From Gammaproteobacteria bacterium (lineage in GTDB: Bacteria > Pseudomonadota > Gammaproteobacteria > UBA6429 > Thiohalophilaceae): a DNA stretch of 19,635 bases. Position 1 is the stretch's first letter. Each line of letters starts with the position of its first letter. A program made the position numbers and the translations under genes. The notes under the pieces are model-generated. The model saw only the letters and a program-made list of their open reading frames with translations, was not told where the DNA came from and made no database searches. The stretch is from assembly GCA_011052165.1 (NCBI GenBank), contig DRJN01000312.1:1-19635 (forward strand). Reading direction: 5' to 3'. Positions 1 to 8,066 of the stretch are shown in pieces.

Positions 1-1274
1 ATGGCGCCGGTAACCGTCCCGCCACTTATGGGTGTGAAACTTATGCTGAAGGTGCACGTGCTGTTGACCGGCAGATAGTTATTACAGTCATTGGTTTGTG
101 AGAAACCGGGAGTTGTCGATATGGATATAGATGAAATCGTCAGGGGTGCATTGCCAGTATTGGTGAGTTTCACCGGCTTTGGACCCGCGACACTACCGAC
201 ATCCTGGTTCCCGAATTGAATGCTGGTGGTCGACAGGGCAATAATGTTAGCGCCTCGCTTCGTGCCTCCGGTCGCATACTCTGCACGTATCGGTTGCAAA
301 TTAAAGGCTACATTCTCTCGCAGAAAGCCGCTATTCGAGCTACTGCCAACAAGCGCACGCTCTTCCTTCATTAACGAAACAATATCTTTAACCTGATACC
401 GGGTATTCGCTATCTGGAGCGTCATGGGATCCTGCGCCAGCAGCCCGGCTATATCCCATACGGACAGAATAGTATTGAGCATGCCATCATCGTACAGATC
501 AAAACCCATCTGCTCCAGTAATTCATCGCTGGTAGCGCCTACAGACAGGTGAATGTCGTTAAGCAGTGTGGAAAAGGCCTCTATGGCGGCGCGATATTGC
601 ACAACCCGCTGTTGATCCGCAATCGTTGTTGTGGCTCTGGTGAGAATCGGGGGGGTCATAAAGACATCAATAGCCGCAGACATGCCGAAACCAGCGGATT
701 CTATGCTCACATTACTGAAGTTAGTCAAAGCGCCCGCCTCTAACCGGGGGGGACTAACAGCGCTGTTGCTAATGGACTGTTGAGTGGAACCCATCCCGCT
801 GGCTCGCAGCATATGATAGGCAAGCGTCGTGTAGGGCGTGGCAAAAATGGGCTGCCTGGCATGCAGTGCCTCCGTGGTAATGACCGTCACCAGTTTATTC
901 AGAACAGGCGCAATGCCGGTATTCAGGTCAATCGCACTGCTTCCATCTATGACCAGAATATACGGCGGCGGAACATCGCTCGGTACTGCCAGCCCCGTAA
1001 TCTGCGCATAGGCGTTAGTAGTAGCTGAAGCCAGCGGAAGCGCAGGGTCGTATAACGGATCAAGCCGGGTATCCGCTGCATACAATGCTACAGTTGCGAA
1101 CGCGAGTGGCCCCTTGATTCCCCCACCGGCAATAAACAACTGGTTCGTACCGTCCCCTGATCCAGTCTGTGAGGTGTTTTCACTGTTTGATGAACCACCA
1201 CCGCAAGCGGCCAGGAACAGAAAAGTAATAAACAGCGCGGCGTACTGAAAACGAGCAAACGGTAACATATGCAT
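1..1274 (-). CDS. Putative lipoprotein with choice-of-anchor-D-like C-terminal region (3' end outside window)
   Basis: The reading frame is open from an ATG at 1274 to the window edge (424 codons), so the C-terminus is missing. The N-terminus is a lipoprotein signal: a hydrophobic stretch, then a lipobox L21-A-A-C24 followed by GGGSS, which predicts an outer-membrane or surface lipoprotein. The middle (about residues 45-340) contains an IDGSSAIDLNTG-type segment and long helical stretches; I do not recognise a catalytic family. The last 60 or so residues (SIQFGNQDVGSVAG onward, then KLTNTGNAPLTISSI) match the choice-of-anchor D / ASPM-SPD2-Hydin type of Ig-like beta domain, seen in secreted or surface-anchored bacterial proteins. 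A second in-frame ATG at 1268 is an equally possible start. It is preceded by its own AT-rich upstream region and a terminator, so it is probably a separate transcription unit. Function unknown. Confidence 0.8.
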   Translation of the reverse strand, partial: MHMLPFARFQYAALFITFLFLAACGGGSSNSENTSQTGSGDGTNQLFIAGGGIKGPLAFATVALYAADTRLDPLYDPALPLASATTNAYAQITGLAVPSDVPPPYILVIDGSSAIDLNTGIAPVLNKLVTVITTEALHARQPIFATPYTTLAYHMLRASGMGSTQQSISNSAVSPPRLEAGALTNFSNVSIESAGFGMSAAIDVFMTPPILTRATTTIADQQRVVQYRAAIEAFSTLLNDIHLSVGATSDELLEQMGFDLYDDGMLNTILSVWDIAGLLAQDPMTLQIANTRYQVKDIVSLMKEERALVGSSSNSGFLRENVAFNLQPIRAEYATGGTKRGANIIALSTTSIQFGNQDVGSVAGPKPVKLTNTGNAPLTISSISISTTPGFSQTNDCNNYLPVNSTCTFSISFTPISGGTVTGA

Positions 1275-1385
1275 CTCAATACCAACTTCAGAAATTAACA
1301 TTGAAATTGGTAGTGGCAAATGTCATGCCAATATTAAATAAATTGAATTTTTGTTTTAAATAAAAACAACTTATCAGGCAATTTT

Positions 1386-1418
1386 AAAAAAACTATTCGG
1401 GCGCGGGTATCCGCGACC
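1386..1418 (-). terminator. Probable rho-independent terminator of the glycan operon
   Basis: On the minus strand a short GC stem (CGCGG/CCGCG with loop ATAC, extended by GG/CC across a one-base bulge, 1400-1418) is followed after a few bases by seven consecutive T (1386-1392). It lies about 120 bases downstream of the last glycosyltransferase stop and before the lipoprotein start at 1274. The stem is short and the T-run is offset by several bases, so the call is moderate. Confidence 0.4.
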
Positions 1419-1539
1419 ACCGGTATCTGTAGCCAATTGACGACAGATAATCGTGCAAACTAACTAACTTATTAGTAATTAAATATTATTACCCGTCCAT
1501 AAAACACGACAACTTTGCCCGAACCTGTGAAAACTCGCA

Positions 1540-2769
1540 TTAACTATCCGGCACGGAGCTGCCCGCCCTGGCGCCAAAAAGCACGTCATAGGCACAAAGG
1601 AGTTTGGGCACTTCATGATCCCACGCCAATTCTTCTTCTACCCGCCTCCTGCCATAAGCTCCCATTTCCTCCCGTTTCTGCGGGTTATCCAGGAGTTCAA
1701 TAATCTTGTTGGCCATATCCTGCTCGTCGTTATCCCGTGCATACAAAGATGCATCCCGGGCTGAAAAACGCCCCTCTGAGAGATCAAACTGAACAATTGG
1801 TTTTCCGAGTGCCATGTACTCCATTATTTTGTTCATCGTGGATTTGTCATTCATCTCATTGGCGACATCGGGATTCACACAGACATCCGCGGTATTCAGC
1901 ATTTCCAGCATTTCCTGATCCGGCACACGCCCTGTGAAGGTCACGTAATCGTCCACACCCAGTTCATTCGCATACGCTTTCATTTCTTCCAGGGATGTGC
2001 CGCCGCCAACCAGACCAAAATGCACATCTGTACGGCCCAGTTCATGCACTATATATTTTGCTGACCTCAGGAGATAATCGATACCCTCCTGCGCCCCCAT
2101 TATGCCCACATAACCAACCAGGTATTCCCTCCCTTTTTTGAGCGCGTTTACCGGCGGCATAATTTTCATTCGTTCAAGCTTTGGTCCACTGCGAACGATA
2201 AATACCCGTTCTTCCGGCATCCCGCCACGTTCAATCGCAATTCGTTTGTATGACGCGTTGGTAGCAATGGAGACATCCGCTATTTTGAACGTCCAGCGCT
2301 CCCAGGCCAGCATCACCTTGTAGAAAAAATCGCGCCGTCCAAATTTTGCTTCATAGAGTTCGGGGTTGATGTCGTGGTGATCAAACAGGAACTTCTTGCC
2401 GAACAGTTTGAAAAATCCGCCGACCAGGAAGATGTTATCTGGCGGGTTACAGGCATGAATGACATCAAACCCCCGCGTTAACAATACCCGCCAGGCAAGG
2501 ATAAACTCCCAGAACAATGCCACTGAATATTCCATCAGATAACCTATCGCCCCCTCGGCTTCGAGAGGCAGGTTATGACGATAGATGTGTATCCCGTCAA
2601 TTAATTCGTATTTACTTTCATAGCCTTTGCCTGTCGGACAGATGATAGACACCTCGTATCCGGCCTCATACAAGGTGGTCGCTTCCTGCCAGACCCGACG
2701 ATCAAAGGGTGAAGGCAGGTTTTCAACAATAATCAGTACCCGGCGTTTTTTACCAGCAGATGCCGTCAT
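1540..2769 (-). CDS. GT4-family glycosyltransferase (last gene of the left operon)
   Basis: A GT-B fold, family 4 retaining glycosyltransferase that should transfer a sugar from a nucleotide-sugar donor to a growing glycan at the inner face of the cytoplasmic membrane. The N-terminal acceptor domain carries PSPFDRRVWQEATTLYEAGY, typical of one GT4 subgroup. The C-terminal donor domain starts near VGYVGIMGAQEGIDYLL. It contains the NDKSTMNKIMEYMALGKPIV segment, in which the second Glu of the usual E-x7-E motif is present and the first position is Lys. I chose ATG 2769 because AGGA sits eight bases upstream; ATG 2778 is the alternative and adds three residues. It overlaps the end of the algD-like gene by 20 bases (29 from 2778), which points to translational coupling. 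Donor and acceptor sugars cannot be read from the sequence. Confidence 0.9.
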   Translation of the reverse strand: MTASAGKKRRVLIIVENLPSPFDRRVWQEATTLYEAGYEVSIICPTGKGYESKYELIDGIHIYRHNLPLEAEGAIGYLMEYSVALFWEFILAWRVLLTRGFDVIHACNPPDNIFLVGGFFKLFGKKFLFDHHDINPELYEAKFGRRDFFYKVMLAWERWTFKIADVSIATNASYKRIAIERGGMPEERVFIVRSGPKLERMKIMPPVNALKKGREYLVGYVGIMGAQEGIDYLLRSAKYIVHELGRTDVHFGLVGGGTSLEEMKAYANELGVDDYVTFTGRVPDQEMLEMLNTADVCVNPDVANEMNDKSTMNKIMEYMALGKPIVQFDLSEGRFSARDASLYARDNDEQDMANKIIELLDNPQKREEMGAYGRRRVEEELAWDHEVPKLLCAYDVLFGARAGSSVPDS

Positions 2770-4063
2770 AGCGCGCATCCTGGATTGTATCCGGCGTTAT
2801 CCGTACGAGATCAACAACCACCTGTCCATCCTTCAAACGATCCAGGATGGTTGAAAACGCTTTGTCGCCATTACCAATCACCACGGTATCAGCGTGCGCC
2901 AGGACTTCATCAACGCTGTCGACCATTAACTTTGAGATGTGCGGAATCTGGTTCAGAATGTAATCACGGTTAGCCCCTACAAGGCTTGCGATTTTTACAT
3001 TCCTGTCATACAGCTTCAGGTTATAACCCTTGCCCAACAAGCGCTCAATAACTTCCACCAGCGGACTCTCACGCAGGTCATCGGTTCCCGCCTTGAAGCT
3101 GAACCCCAGAATACCGATATTCCTGTTGCCTTTTTCCATGATCATTCGCAGACCTTTGTCGATCTGTGAACGATTACTGGTCATAATCGAATCAAGAATG
3201 GGTACATTGACATCCAGTGTATGTGCTTTGTATGTCAAAGCACGCACATCCTTTGGCAAACATGAACCACCGAATGCAAACCCGGGTTTCATGTAATACG
3301 AAGAAAGGTTCAGCTTGGTATCCTGGCAAAAGATATCCATAACGGCATGTCCGTCGATTCCAGCTGCCTTGGCGATATTGCCGATTTCGTTTGCAAAACC
3401 TACTTTCAGCGCATGCCAGACATTGTCGCTGTACTTGACCATTTCTGCTGTTTGCACATCGGTTTTGATTAATGGCGCATTGAGCTTCTCGTAGATACTC
3501 GCCAGCAGGTCACCACTCCTGGTATCGGTCTCGCCGATCACTGTTTTGGGTGGATTGAAAAAATCATAGACAGCCGTACCTTCGCGCAGGAATTCCGGGT
3601 TGTTACACACACCGAAATCCGTTCCTGCCTTTTTCCCCGAGGCTTCCTCCAGCGTGGGTATCACTACGTCGGTCATGCTGCCCGGCAACATGGTACTGCG
3701 CGCGACCACCACATGAAATCCATCTTTATCCCTGATCGCCCTGCCAATCTGTTCACAGACACTGCGAACGTATTTCAGATCCAGGCCACCATTAATAAGA
3801 CTGGGCGTGCCGACGCAGATAAAGGACATATCAGTATTATCCACGGCATCCTGTATATCGGTGGTAGCCCGCAATCTACCGTCTTTCACCACGTTCGCCA
3901 TGATATCCCCGATGTCCTGCTCGATAACCGGGGTCTTGCCACTGTTAATCAGGTCTACCTTGGGCTGGTAGGGGTCCACGCCAATGACGGTGTGGCCTTC
4001 CTGAGCGAGGCATCCTGCGGATACCGCGCCTACATAGCCAAGGCCGAAAATGCTTATTTTCAT
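2750..4063 (-). CDS. algD: GDP-mannose 6-dehydrogenase (AlgD-like; UDP-glucose/GDP-mannose dehydrogenase family)
   Basis: An NAD-dependent four-electron oxidation of a nucleotide sugar to the uronic acid, most likely GDP-mannose to GDP-mannuronate, in the cytoplasm. The sequence shows an N-terminal Rossmann motif MKISIFGLGYVGAVSAGC, the SFICVGTPS segment, the central YSDNVWHALKVGFANEIGNIAK helix, and the catalytic-cysteine motif GFAFGGSCLPKDVRALTY with Cys at residue 268. It also has FKAGTDDLRESPLVE in the C-terminal substrate domain and ends in GICW. From memory these features and the 437-residue length match Pseudomonas AlgD closely, better than UDP-glucose dehydrogenases. The start ATG has AGAGGA a few bases upstream. 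It lies 14 bases downstream of a glycosyltransferase and overlaps the next one. No other alginate-specific gene (alg8, alg44, algE, algG) is visible here, so the uronic acid probably enters a different polymer. The substrate (mannose versus glucose or N-acetylated sugars) is inferred from overall similarity. Confidence 0.92.
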   Translation of the reverse strand: MKISIFGLGYVGAVSAGCLAQEGHTVIGVDPYQPKVDLINSGKTPVIEQDIGDIMANVVKDGRLRATTDIQDAVDNTDMSFICVGTPSLINGGLDLKYVRSVCEQIGRAIRDKDGFHVVVARSTMLPGSMTDVVIPTLEEASGKKAGTDFGVCNNPEFLREGTAVYDFFNPPKTVIGETDTRSGDLLASIYEKLNAPLIKTDVQTAEMVKYSDNVWHALKVGFANEIGNIAKAAGIDGHAVMDIFCQDTKLNLSSYYMKPGFAFGGSCLPKDVRALTYKAHTLDVNVPILDSIMTSNRSQIDKGLRMIMEKGNRNIGILGFSFKAGTDDLRESPLVEVIERLLGKGYNLKLYDRNVKIASLVGANRDYILNQIPHISKLMVDSVDEVLAHADTVVIGNGDKAFSTILDRLKDGQVVVDLVRITPDTIQDARYDGICW

Positions 4064-4077
4064 AGTGTTCCTCTTAC

Positions 4078-5322
4078 TTATGCTGACCTGAGGATATCGT
4101 CATAAATATCCCGATACCTGTTTGCGGCACATTCCAGGGTAAATGAATCCATAATCGTTTTTCTGGCTTCTTGCGACAAACTCTTCCAGCGTTGCTCGTC
4201 ATCCAGGATCCATTGCAAACCTGCGGCAAGTTCGTCTGTATCAAATCCACGTGCCAGAAAACCATTTTTCTCATGAGAAACCATATCAGGCATGCCACCG
4301 ATATTGAATGCCACAACCGGTGTCCCGCAAGCCAGCGATTCCAGCACGGTATTGGGCAGGTTATCCTCGAGTGATGGCGCAACGAAGACATCAGCAGCCG
4401 CATAAACCAGAGCCATACTAATCTCGTCGTTCAATCTGCCAAGACAATGGCTTTTCGTGTGAAAAGACTCATCGAGTGATGAAGCACCCACAATCACCAG
4501 TTCGTACTCATCCGGATTGGCTTTCGCCTCAAGCTTTTTCAGCGTTTCCACCAGAAGATGAAAACCTTTGCGTTTGTCACTGGTCGCTGAGAAAGCCCCG
4601 AACAAGATCAGCTTTTTGTTCTTCGGAAGCCCGAGAATCTCCCGGGCAACCGAGTGGTCCATGGGGTGGAAGCGTTCAGGATCGATACCGTTTGGAAGAA
4701 CTTCCACCCTGTGGTTTTCAAATAAAACACTCTCGCGCGCACAATTGGCTAGCCACTGACTGGGCGTCGCAATCACCAGGTTCCTGATATTTGCCCACGC
4801 TTTTCTCTTCCGATTCCATATCCAGCGATTGATATCAAGACCGGTTTCCGCCGTCGGTTTGTTTTGCCGGGTATAGCCTTCTTTATAGCGCCGATTATCA
4901 CCGACATAATGCTCGCCACCCGAAAATGCCCACATATCGTGTAAAGTCCACACAATGGGTTGCTTCAAATGAGGTAAAGTCTCTATTCGCATGAATCCAT
5001 CGTTGACCCAGTGCAGGTTTAGGATATCCGGTTTGATTGCGTTGATTCGACCGGGTAAACGATTGGGCATCCACGATGCTGACGTCCTGTCAGCAGGGAG
5101 CGCAGAAAAATAACCGGGTATTCTATCGAGAACTGGCACCAGACGCGCCGCCATTTTGTCGGCTGTATTGGAAGGCCCGTGTATCCCGTCTTCTCGTAGC
5201 GCTTGTTTGTTTACCAACATCATTGAATCTATGTTCAATGAGCGAAGCCCTTTGTGCAACCTGTATGCTGCAATGCCTGCACCCCCTAGCTGTGCTTCGG
5301 TACAAACATGGAGCACCTTCAC
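4078..5322 (-). CDS. GT4-family glycosyltransferase (WcaC-like)
   Basis: A GT-B, family 4 glycosyltransferase of 414 residues. The N-terminal domain opens with MKVLHVCTEAQLGGAGIAAY, typical of WcaC-like colanic-acid-type enzymes, and holds LNLHWVND and the TLHDMWAFSGGEHY segment (about residues 126-139). Many relatives have Cys where this one has Glu136-137 (GGEHY for GGCHY; from memory). The donor-binding site is in VEVLPNGIDPERF, FGAFSATSDKRKG and APSLEDNLPNTVLESLACGTPVVAF. The acidic pair is E319/D320 to E328. The start is GTG at 5322: an in-frame TGA lies just upstream and the conserved family N-terminus begins exactly here. It is separated from the EpsL-like barrel gene by 42 bases and from algD by 14, consistent with one operon. 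Sugar specificity unknown. Confidence 0.9.
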   Translation of the reverse strand: MKVLHVCTEAQLGGAGIAAYRLHKGLRSLNIDSMMLVNKQALREDGIHGPSNTADKMAARLVPVLDRIPGYFSALPADRTSASWMPNRLPGRINAIKPDILNLHWVNDGFMRIETLPHLKQPIVWTLHDMWAFSGGEHYVGDNRRYKEGYTRQNKPTAETGLDINRWIWNRKRKAWANIRNLVIATPSQWLANCARESVLFENHRVEVLPNGIDPERFHPMDHSVAREILGLPKNKKLILFGAFSATSDKRKGFHLLVETLKKLEAKANPDEYELVIVGASSLDESFHTKSHCLGRLNDEISMALVYAAADVFVAPSLEDNLPNTVLESLACGTPVVAFNIGGMPDMVSHEKNGFLARGFDTDELAAGLQWILDDEQRWKSLSQEARKTIMDSFTLECAANRYRDIYDDILRSA

Positions 5323-5364
5323 TCAAAATATCTCGTCATTACGAAGCCTGACAATTTCACGTTA

Positions 5365-6588
5365 TTAGAAGCTGTACTTTGCCTTGGCCTCAACCCGATT
5401 GTTCGTATAATCAAGACCATTGATGCTTGAGTCACGCTTTGTCCAGCTATAACCAAGCGACAAGTCAATTTGACGCCTGGGTTTCCAGGTTGTGTAGATA
5501 CTCGCCAGGTAAATATCATCATCACGACGCTGGCCACCCAGGATTGCCAGAATATTATTTCGCGCCTTGAAGTCATCATTTGTATACGAAAGGGAGCCGT
5601 TTAAAGAAACCAGTCTCGTAATTGACCATGCAGGACTGATACTGATGCCCTTGGTCAAAACATAGTCAGTAACTTCACTCCGCAGTGAGGAGGTCTCGCG
5701 CCATACTGATAAATCAAGCCTGGTTTTTCCCGTCGCAATCCAGCGATAGGTAAGACGACCTGTAGATCCCTTGTAATCACGATCCTTTAGTTCATTAAAA
5801 CTTTGTTCGGTATACCCAAAGCGCGCTTTGAGTTTGGACTTCGCGGAACCCTCCCAGTAAAAAACGGCACTTATCTCATCTTCTTTATAATCATTGTCGG
5901 TCTTGACACTACCGATGACCGTTTCCTGGAGATTGTAATCAGTGTGTTTGGCACGTATGCCAACCCGTGTATTCAAGGTATTTCTGTACTGGACTTCGAG
6001 CTGACCGGACGTGAAGTCCCGCTCAAGTCTAGTTTGTTTCTGGTAGTCTACGGTATTGAAATTCACCCCACCCACTAACCGCCAATCAGGATGAATCTGG
6101 TAACCGGCTTCAAAGTATCCAATTTTTGTTGTTCGCATATCCTTTTGTCGAATAGTCGTCTGGGTAAACGAACGCAGTGACCGTTCGTAACGCGTTCCCA
6201 AGTCGCCACTCCAGAGATTCCCTACCTGCCACGCCCAAACCGCGCGCCCTTTTAAACGGGTATGATCGAGCTTGTCAAAGTTATCATATTTCGCTGTCTC
6301 CGCTTCTGCATCGACCAGGAGATGCTGGCGACTTACTTTCAGGTCTGTTTTTATCCCACCGCCCAGATACCCAATGGTGTCATCCTCCCTGTTGTTGTCT
6401 GTTCTAAACAGGTTGGTATCACGCTGGACTTTGGTAGTGACGTACGGCTGGAATTTGTCCAGCGCGGCATAGGCTGAGCTCACTGGCAATATAAGCGCCG
6501 CTGTTACAGCCAGATAACAGGCTCGGGGGTGGATTTTATATGGCATAAGTTGTGATATCTTTATTTTTAATAACAATGGGTTATTCAT
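5365..6588 (-). CDS. EpsL-like outer-membrane beta-barrel of an exopolysaccharide operon
   Basis: An exported protein of about 407 residues with a signal peptide (KIHPRACYLAVTAALILPVSSAYA, cleavage after AYA). The mature part is rich in alternating polar and hydrophobic or aromatic beta-strands and ends in a terminal Phe (KAKYSF), the usual mark of a Gram-negative outer-membrane barrel. The start of the mature region (ALDKFQPYVTTKVQRDTNLFRT) and the operon context resemble EpsL-type proteins of exopolysaccharide gene clusters, thought to help polymer export or assembly at the outer membrane; that assignment is from recall of the family. The start may be ATG 6588 (GGGATAG about 8 bases upstream) or ATG 6546 (residue 15), which gives a more ordinary signal-peptide length. 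It sits between two GT4 genes. The 70-base gap upstream holds a possible internal promoter. Confidence 0.8.
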   Translation of the reverse strand: MNNPLLLKIKISQLMPYKIHPRACYLAVTAALILPVSSAYAALDKFQPYVTTKVQRDTNLFRTDNNREDDTIGYLGGGIKTDLKVSRQHLLVDAEAETAKYDNFDKLDHTRLKGRAVWAWQVGNLWSGDLGTRYERSLRSFTQTTIRQKDMRTTKIGYFEAGYQIHPDWRLVGGVNFNTVDYQKQTRLERDFTSGQLEVQYRNTLNTRVGIRAKHTDYNLQETVIGSVKTDNDYKEDEISAVFYWEGSAKSKLKARFGYTEQSFNELKDRDYKGSTGRLTYRWIATGKTRLDLSVWRETSSLRSEVTDYVLTKGISISPAWSITRLVSLNGSLSYTNDDFKARNNILAILGGQRRDDDIYLASIYTTWKPRRQIDLSLGYSWTKRDSSINGLDYTNNRVEAKAKYSF

Positions 6589-6631
6589 TGTCTATCCCGT
6601 AGGTTATCATGGCGGCTAATACGACTCCAGT

Positions 6632-6659
6632 ATTATACTCCGAAGTCACTTATTGGCAT
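6632..6659 (-). promoter_or_regulatory. Possible internal sigma70-type promoter before the EpsL-like gene
   Basis: On the minus strand a perfect TATAAT (6632-6637) is preceded, 16 bases upstream, by ATGCCA (6654-6659), a four-of-six match to TTGACA. It lies in the short gap between the upstream glycosyltransferase stop and the barrel gene start. The -35 match is weak, so this could be chance. Confidence 0.3.
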
Positions 6660-7897
6660 TACCCGGCACCACACAATGCCTTAAATGTCGTATCCAGCCG
6701 CGTATTTAGCGTCTGGATATTGAATTCCTCGAGCACTTTTTGACGCCCAAATTGCCCCATGGCAGCCCATCGTTCATGAAAATCCATGAGTGTTGTGATA
6801 GCGCGCGCCAGTTCATTCTCCTCACGTTCACCCACAAGGGTACCGGAGACACCATCCTCAACAAGCTCCGGTATGCCACTGTGCCAAGTACTAATAACCG
6901 GCATCCCTGTCGCCATCGCTTCCATCAGCACCGTCGGGATACCTTCCATGTCGCCGCTGTGGCTTTCCACACTGGGCGCCAGAAAAAGTTGTGCCCCGGC
7001 CAGCTCCTCTGTGACTTCCTCACTGGTTTTTGTCCCCAGAAAACTGATGTGATCGTTTAGCTTCAGCTGTGTAACCAGATCCCTTAGCGGTACGAGCAAG
7101 GGCCCATCGCCAATAATTCTGTATGAAACAGGCTTGCCTGAGGCCACAACCTCTATCATCGCCCGAATAGCGTATTCGACGCCTTTTTTTTCAACCAGTC
7201 TGACCACGCTGATCAGTACCACTGGCTCACCCTTAATATATGTCCTCGGCTGAAAAGCAAACTGCTCACAGTCAATCCCTACGTGGTGAACCCTGGTCCG
7301 TTCCGGGGGACAGCCTATTGCGACCAGCTTTTCCTGCCAGTATCGGCTGATTGGTAGAAAAAGGTCCCCATTCCGGAATAGCGGTTCATAGACCTGGTCG
7401 TTGTGATGGTTGAGATAGGTTGAAAGATCGAACCCGTGGAAGACAGTAACCAGTGGCGCATCCACCAGTCCCGCGTCGCGATACCAGTTCGCGCGCAAAC
7501 CATTGGGTCCGAAATGCGCGAAAAGCAGATCAAATTTATTTTCGTGTCGAAGCAGCGGTTCCGCTCGCATCAAAGCCGTGCGCCAGCTACCGATACGGGG
7601 GTATTGGGTAAACGCTTTCCTGAGCCTGGCGATTGCTTTGGCATATTTCATTCCCAGTATCGCCAAATGAAACCGGAGCCGCACCTTACCCAAAAATGTG
7701 GAACGCGTATCGACCGGGTATCGGGTTACATCCATCAGGTGACGATTTTCAATAATCCCCTGTAATCGAGTCTCACCACTATGCTGGCAAGCGAAAATGG
7801 TGACCTCATGACCACGCTCGAACAGACCGTCAATCTGGTTCAGGATAAATGTTTCAGATAGCTTGGGGAATTGATCGACGAACAGTGCGATTTTCAT
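6659..7897 (-). CDS. GT4-family glycosyltransferase (WcaL-like; first gene of the left operon)
   Basis: A GT-B family 4 enzyme of 412 residues. The N-terminus MKIALFVDQFPKLSETFILNQI is the hallmark of the WcaL/AmsK-like colanic-acid-type group. Downstream are LFAHFGPNGLRANWY and TVFHGFDLS in the acceptor domain. The donor domain holds ISVVRLVEKKGVEYAI, YRIIGDGPLL and a perfect E-x7-E motif (E318 and E326 in MEGIPTVLMEAMATGMPVIS). It probably adds one sugar of the repeat unit on the cytoplasmic side. I chose ATG 7897, which gives the conserved family N-terminus; an upstream TTG at 7915 would add six unconvincing residues. It is the promoter-proximal gene of the leftward operon, and the divergent GT2 gene starts 169 bases away. 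Confidence 0.9.
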   Translation of the reverse strand: MKIALFVDQFPKLSETFILNQIDGLFERGHEVTIFACQHSGETRLQGIIENRHLMDVTRYPVDTRSTFLGKVRLRFHLAILGMKYAKAIARLRKAFTQYPRIGSWRTALMRAEPLLRHENKFDLLFAHFGPNGLRANWYRDAGLVDAPLVTVFHGFDLSTYLNHHNDQVYEPLFRNGDLFLPISRYWQEKLVAIGCPPERTRVHHVGIDCEQFAFQPRTYIKGEPVVLISVVRLVEKKGVEYAIRAMIEVVASGKPVSYRIIGDGPLLVPLRDLVTQLKLNDHISFLGTKTSEEVTEELAGAQLFLAPSVESHSGDMEGIPTVLMEAMATGMPVISTWHSGIPELVEDGVSGTLVGEREENELARAITTLMDFHERWAAMGQFGRQKVLEEFNIQTLNTRLDTTFKALCGAG

Positions 7898-7934
7898 ATC
7901 GGCGCACTCTAGCAAATACCCGGCAGGGAGTCAT

Positions 7935-8027
7935 GACTGACAGTCGTTCAGGGCCGGAATGGTGAATTGATCAGAGCCACCCCGAGGTGGTATCGTGCCA
8001 GCGCTAAAGCCTGCGGGTTTCCGGCCC
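7935..8027. promoter_or_regulatory. Divergent intergenic region with nested inverted repeats (candidate operators)
   Basis: The 169 bases between the leftward GT4 gene (start 7897) and the rightward GT2 gene (start 8067) must hold promoters for both. Three dyads are visible: GACTG-A-CAGTC at 7935-7945; GGGCCGGAA at 7951-7959 paired with TTCCGGCCC at 8019-8027 (perfect nine-base arms, 59 bases apart); and CCACC-CCGA-GGTGG at 7977-7990 inside them. They could be regulator sites or an RNA structure. I see no convincing -35/-10 pair. Confidence 0.3.
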
Positions 8028-8066
8028 GATATAGCAGTCAATCCACGCTCGGTCATCATTCAACCT

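Noticed and set aside
1088..1285. Small 65-residue frame on the minus strand
   Set aside because: It lies in another frame over the lipoprotein gene, which has a lipobox and an uninterrupted frame to the window edge.
7990..8006. Possible sigma54 promoter (TGGCACGATACCACC on the minus strand)
   Set aside because: The -24 part fits, but the -12 position has CC instead of the required GC, and no activator site is evident.
7995..8066. GTG start giving a 24-residue extension of the first GT2 protein
   Set aside because: The conserved GT2 N-terminus begins at ATG 8067, and the extension would overlap the dyads of the divergent promoter region.
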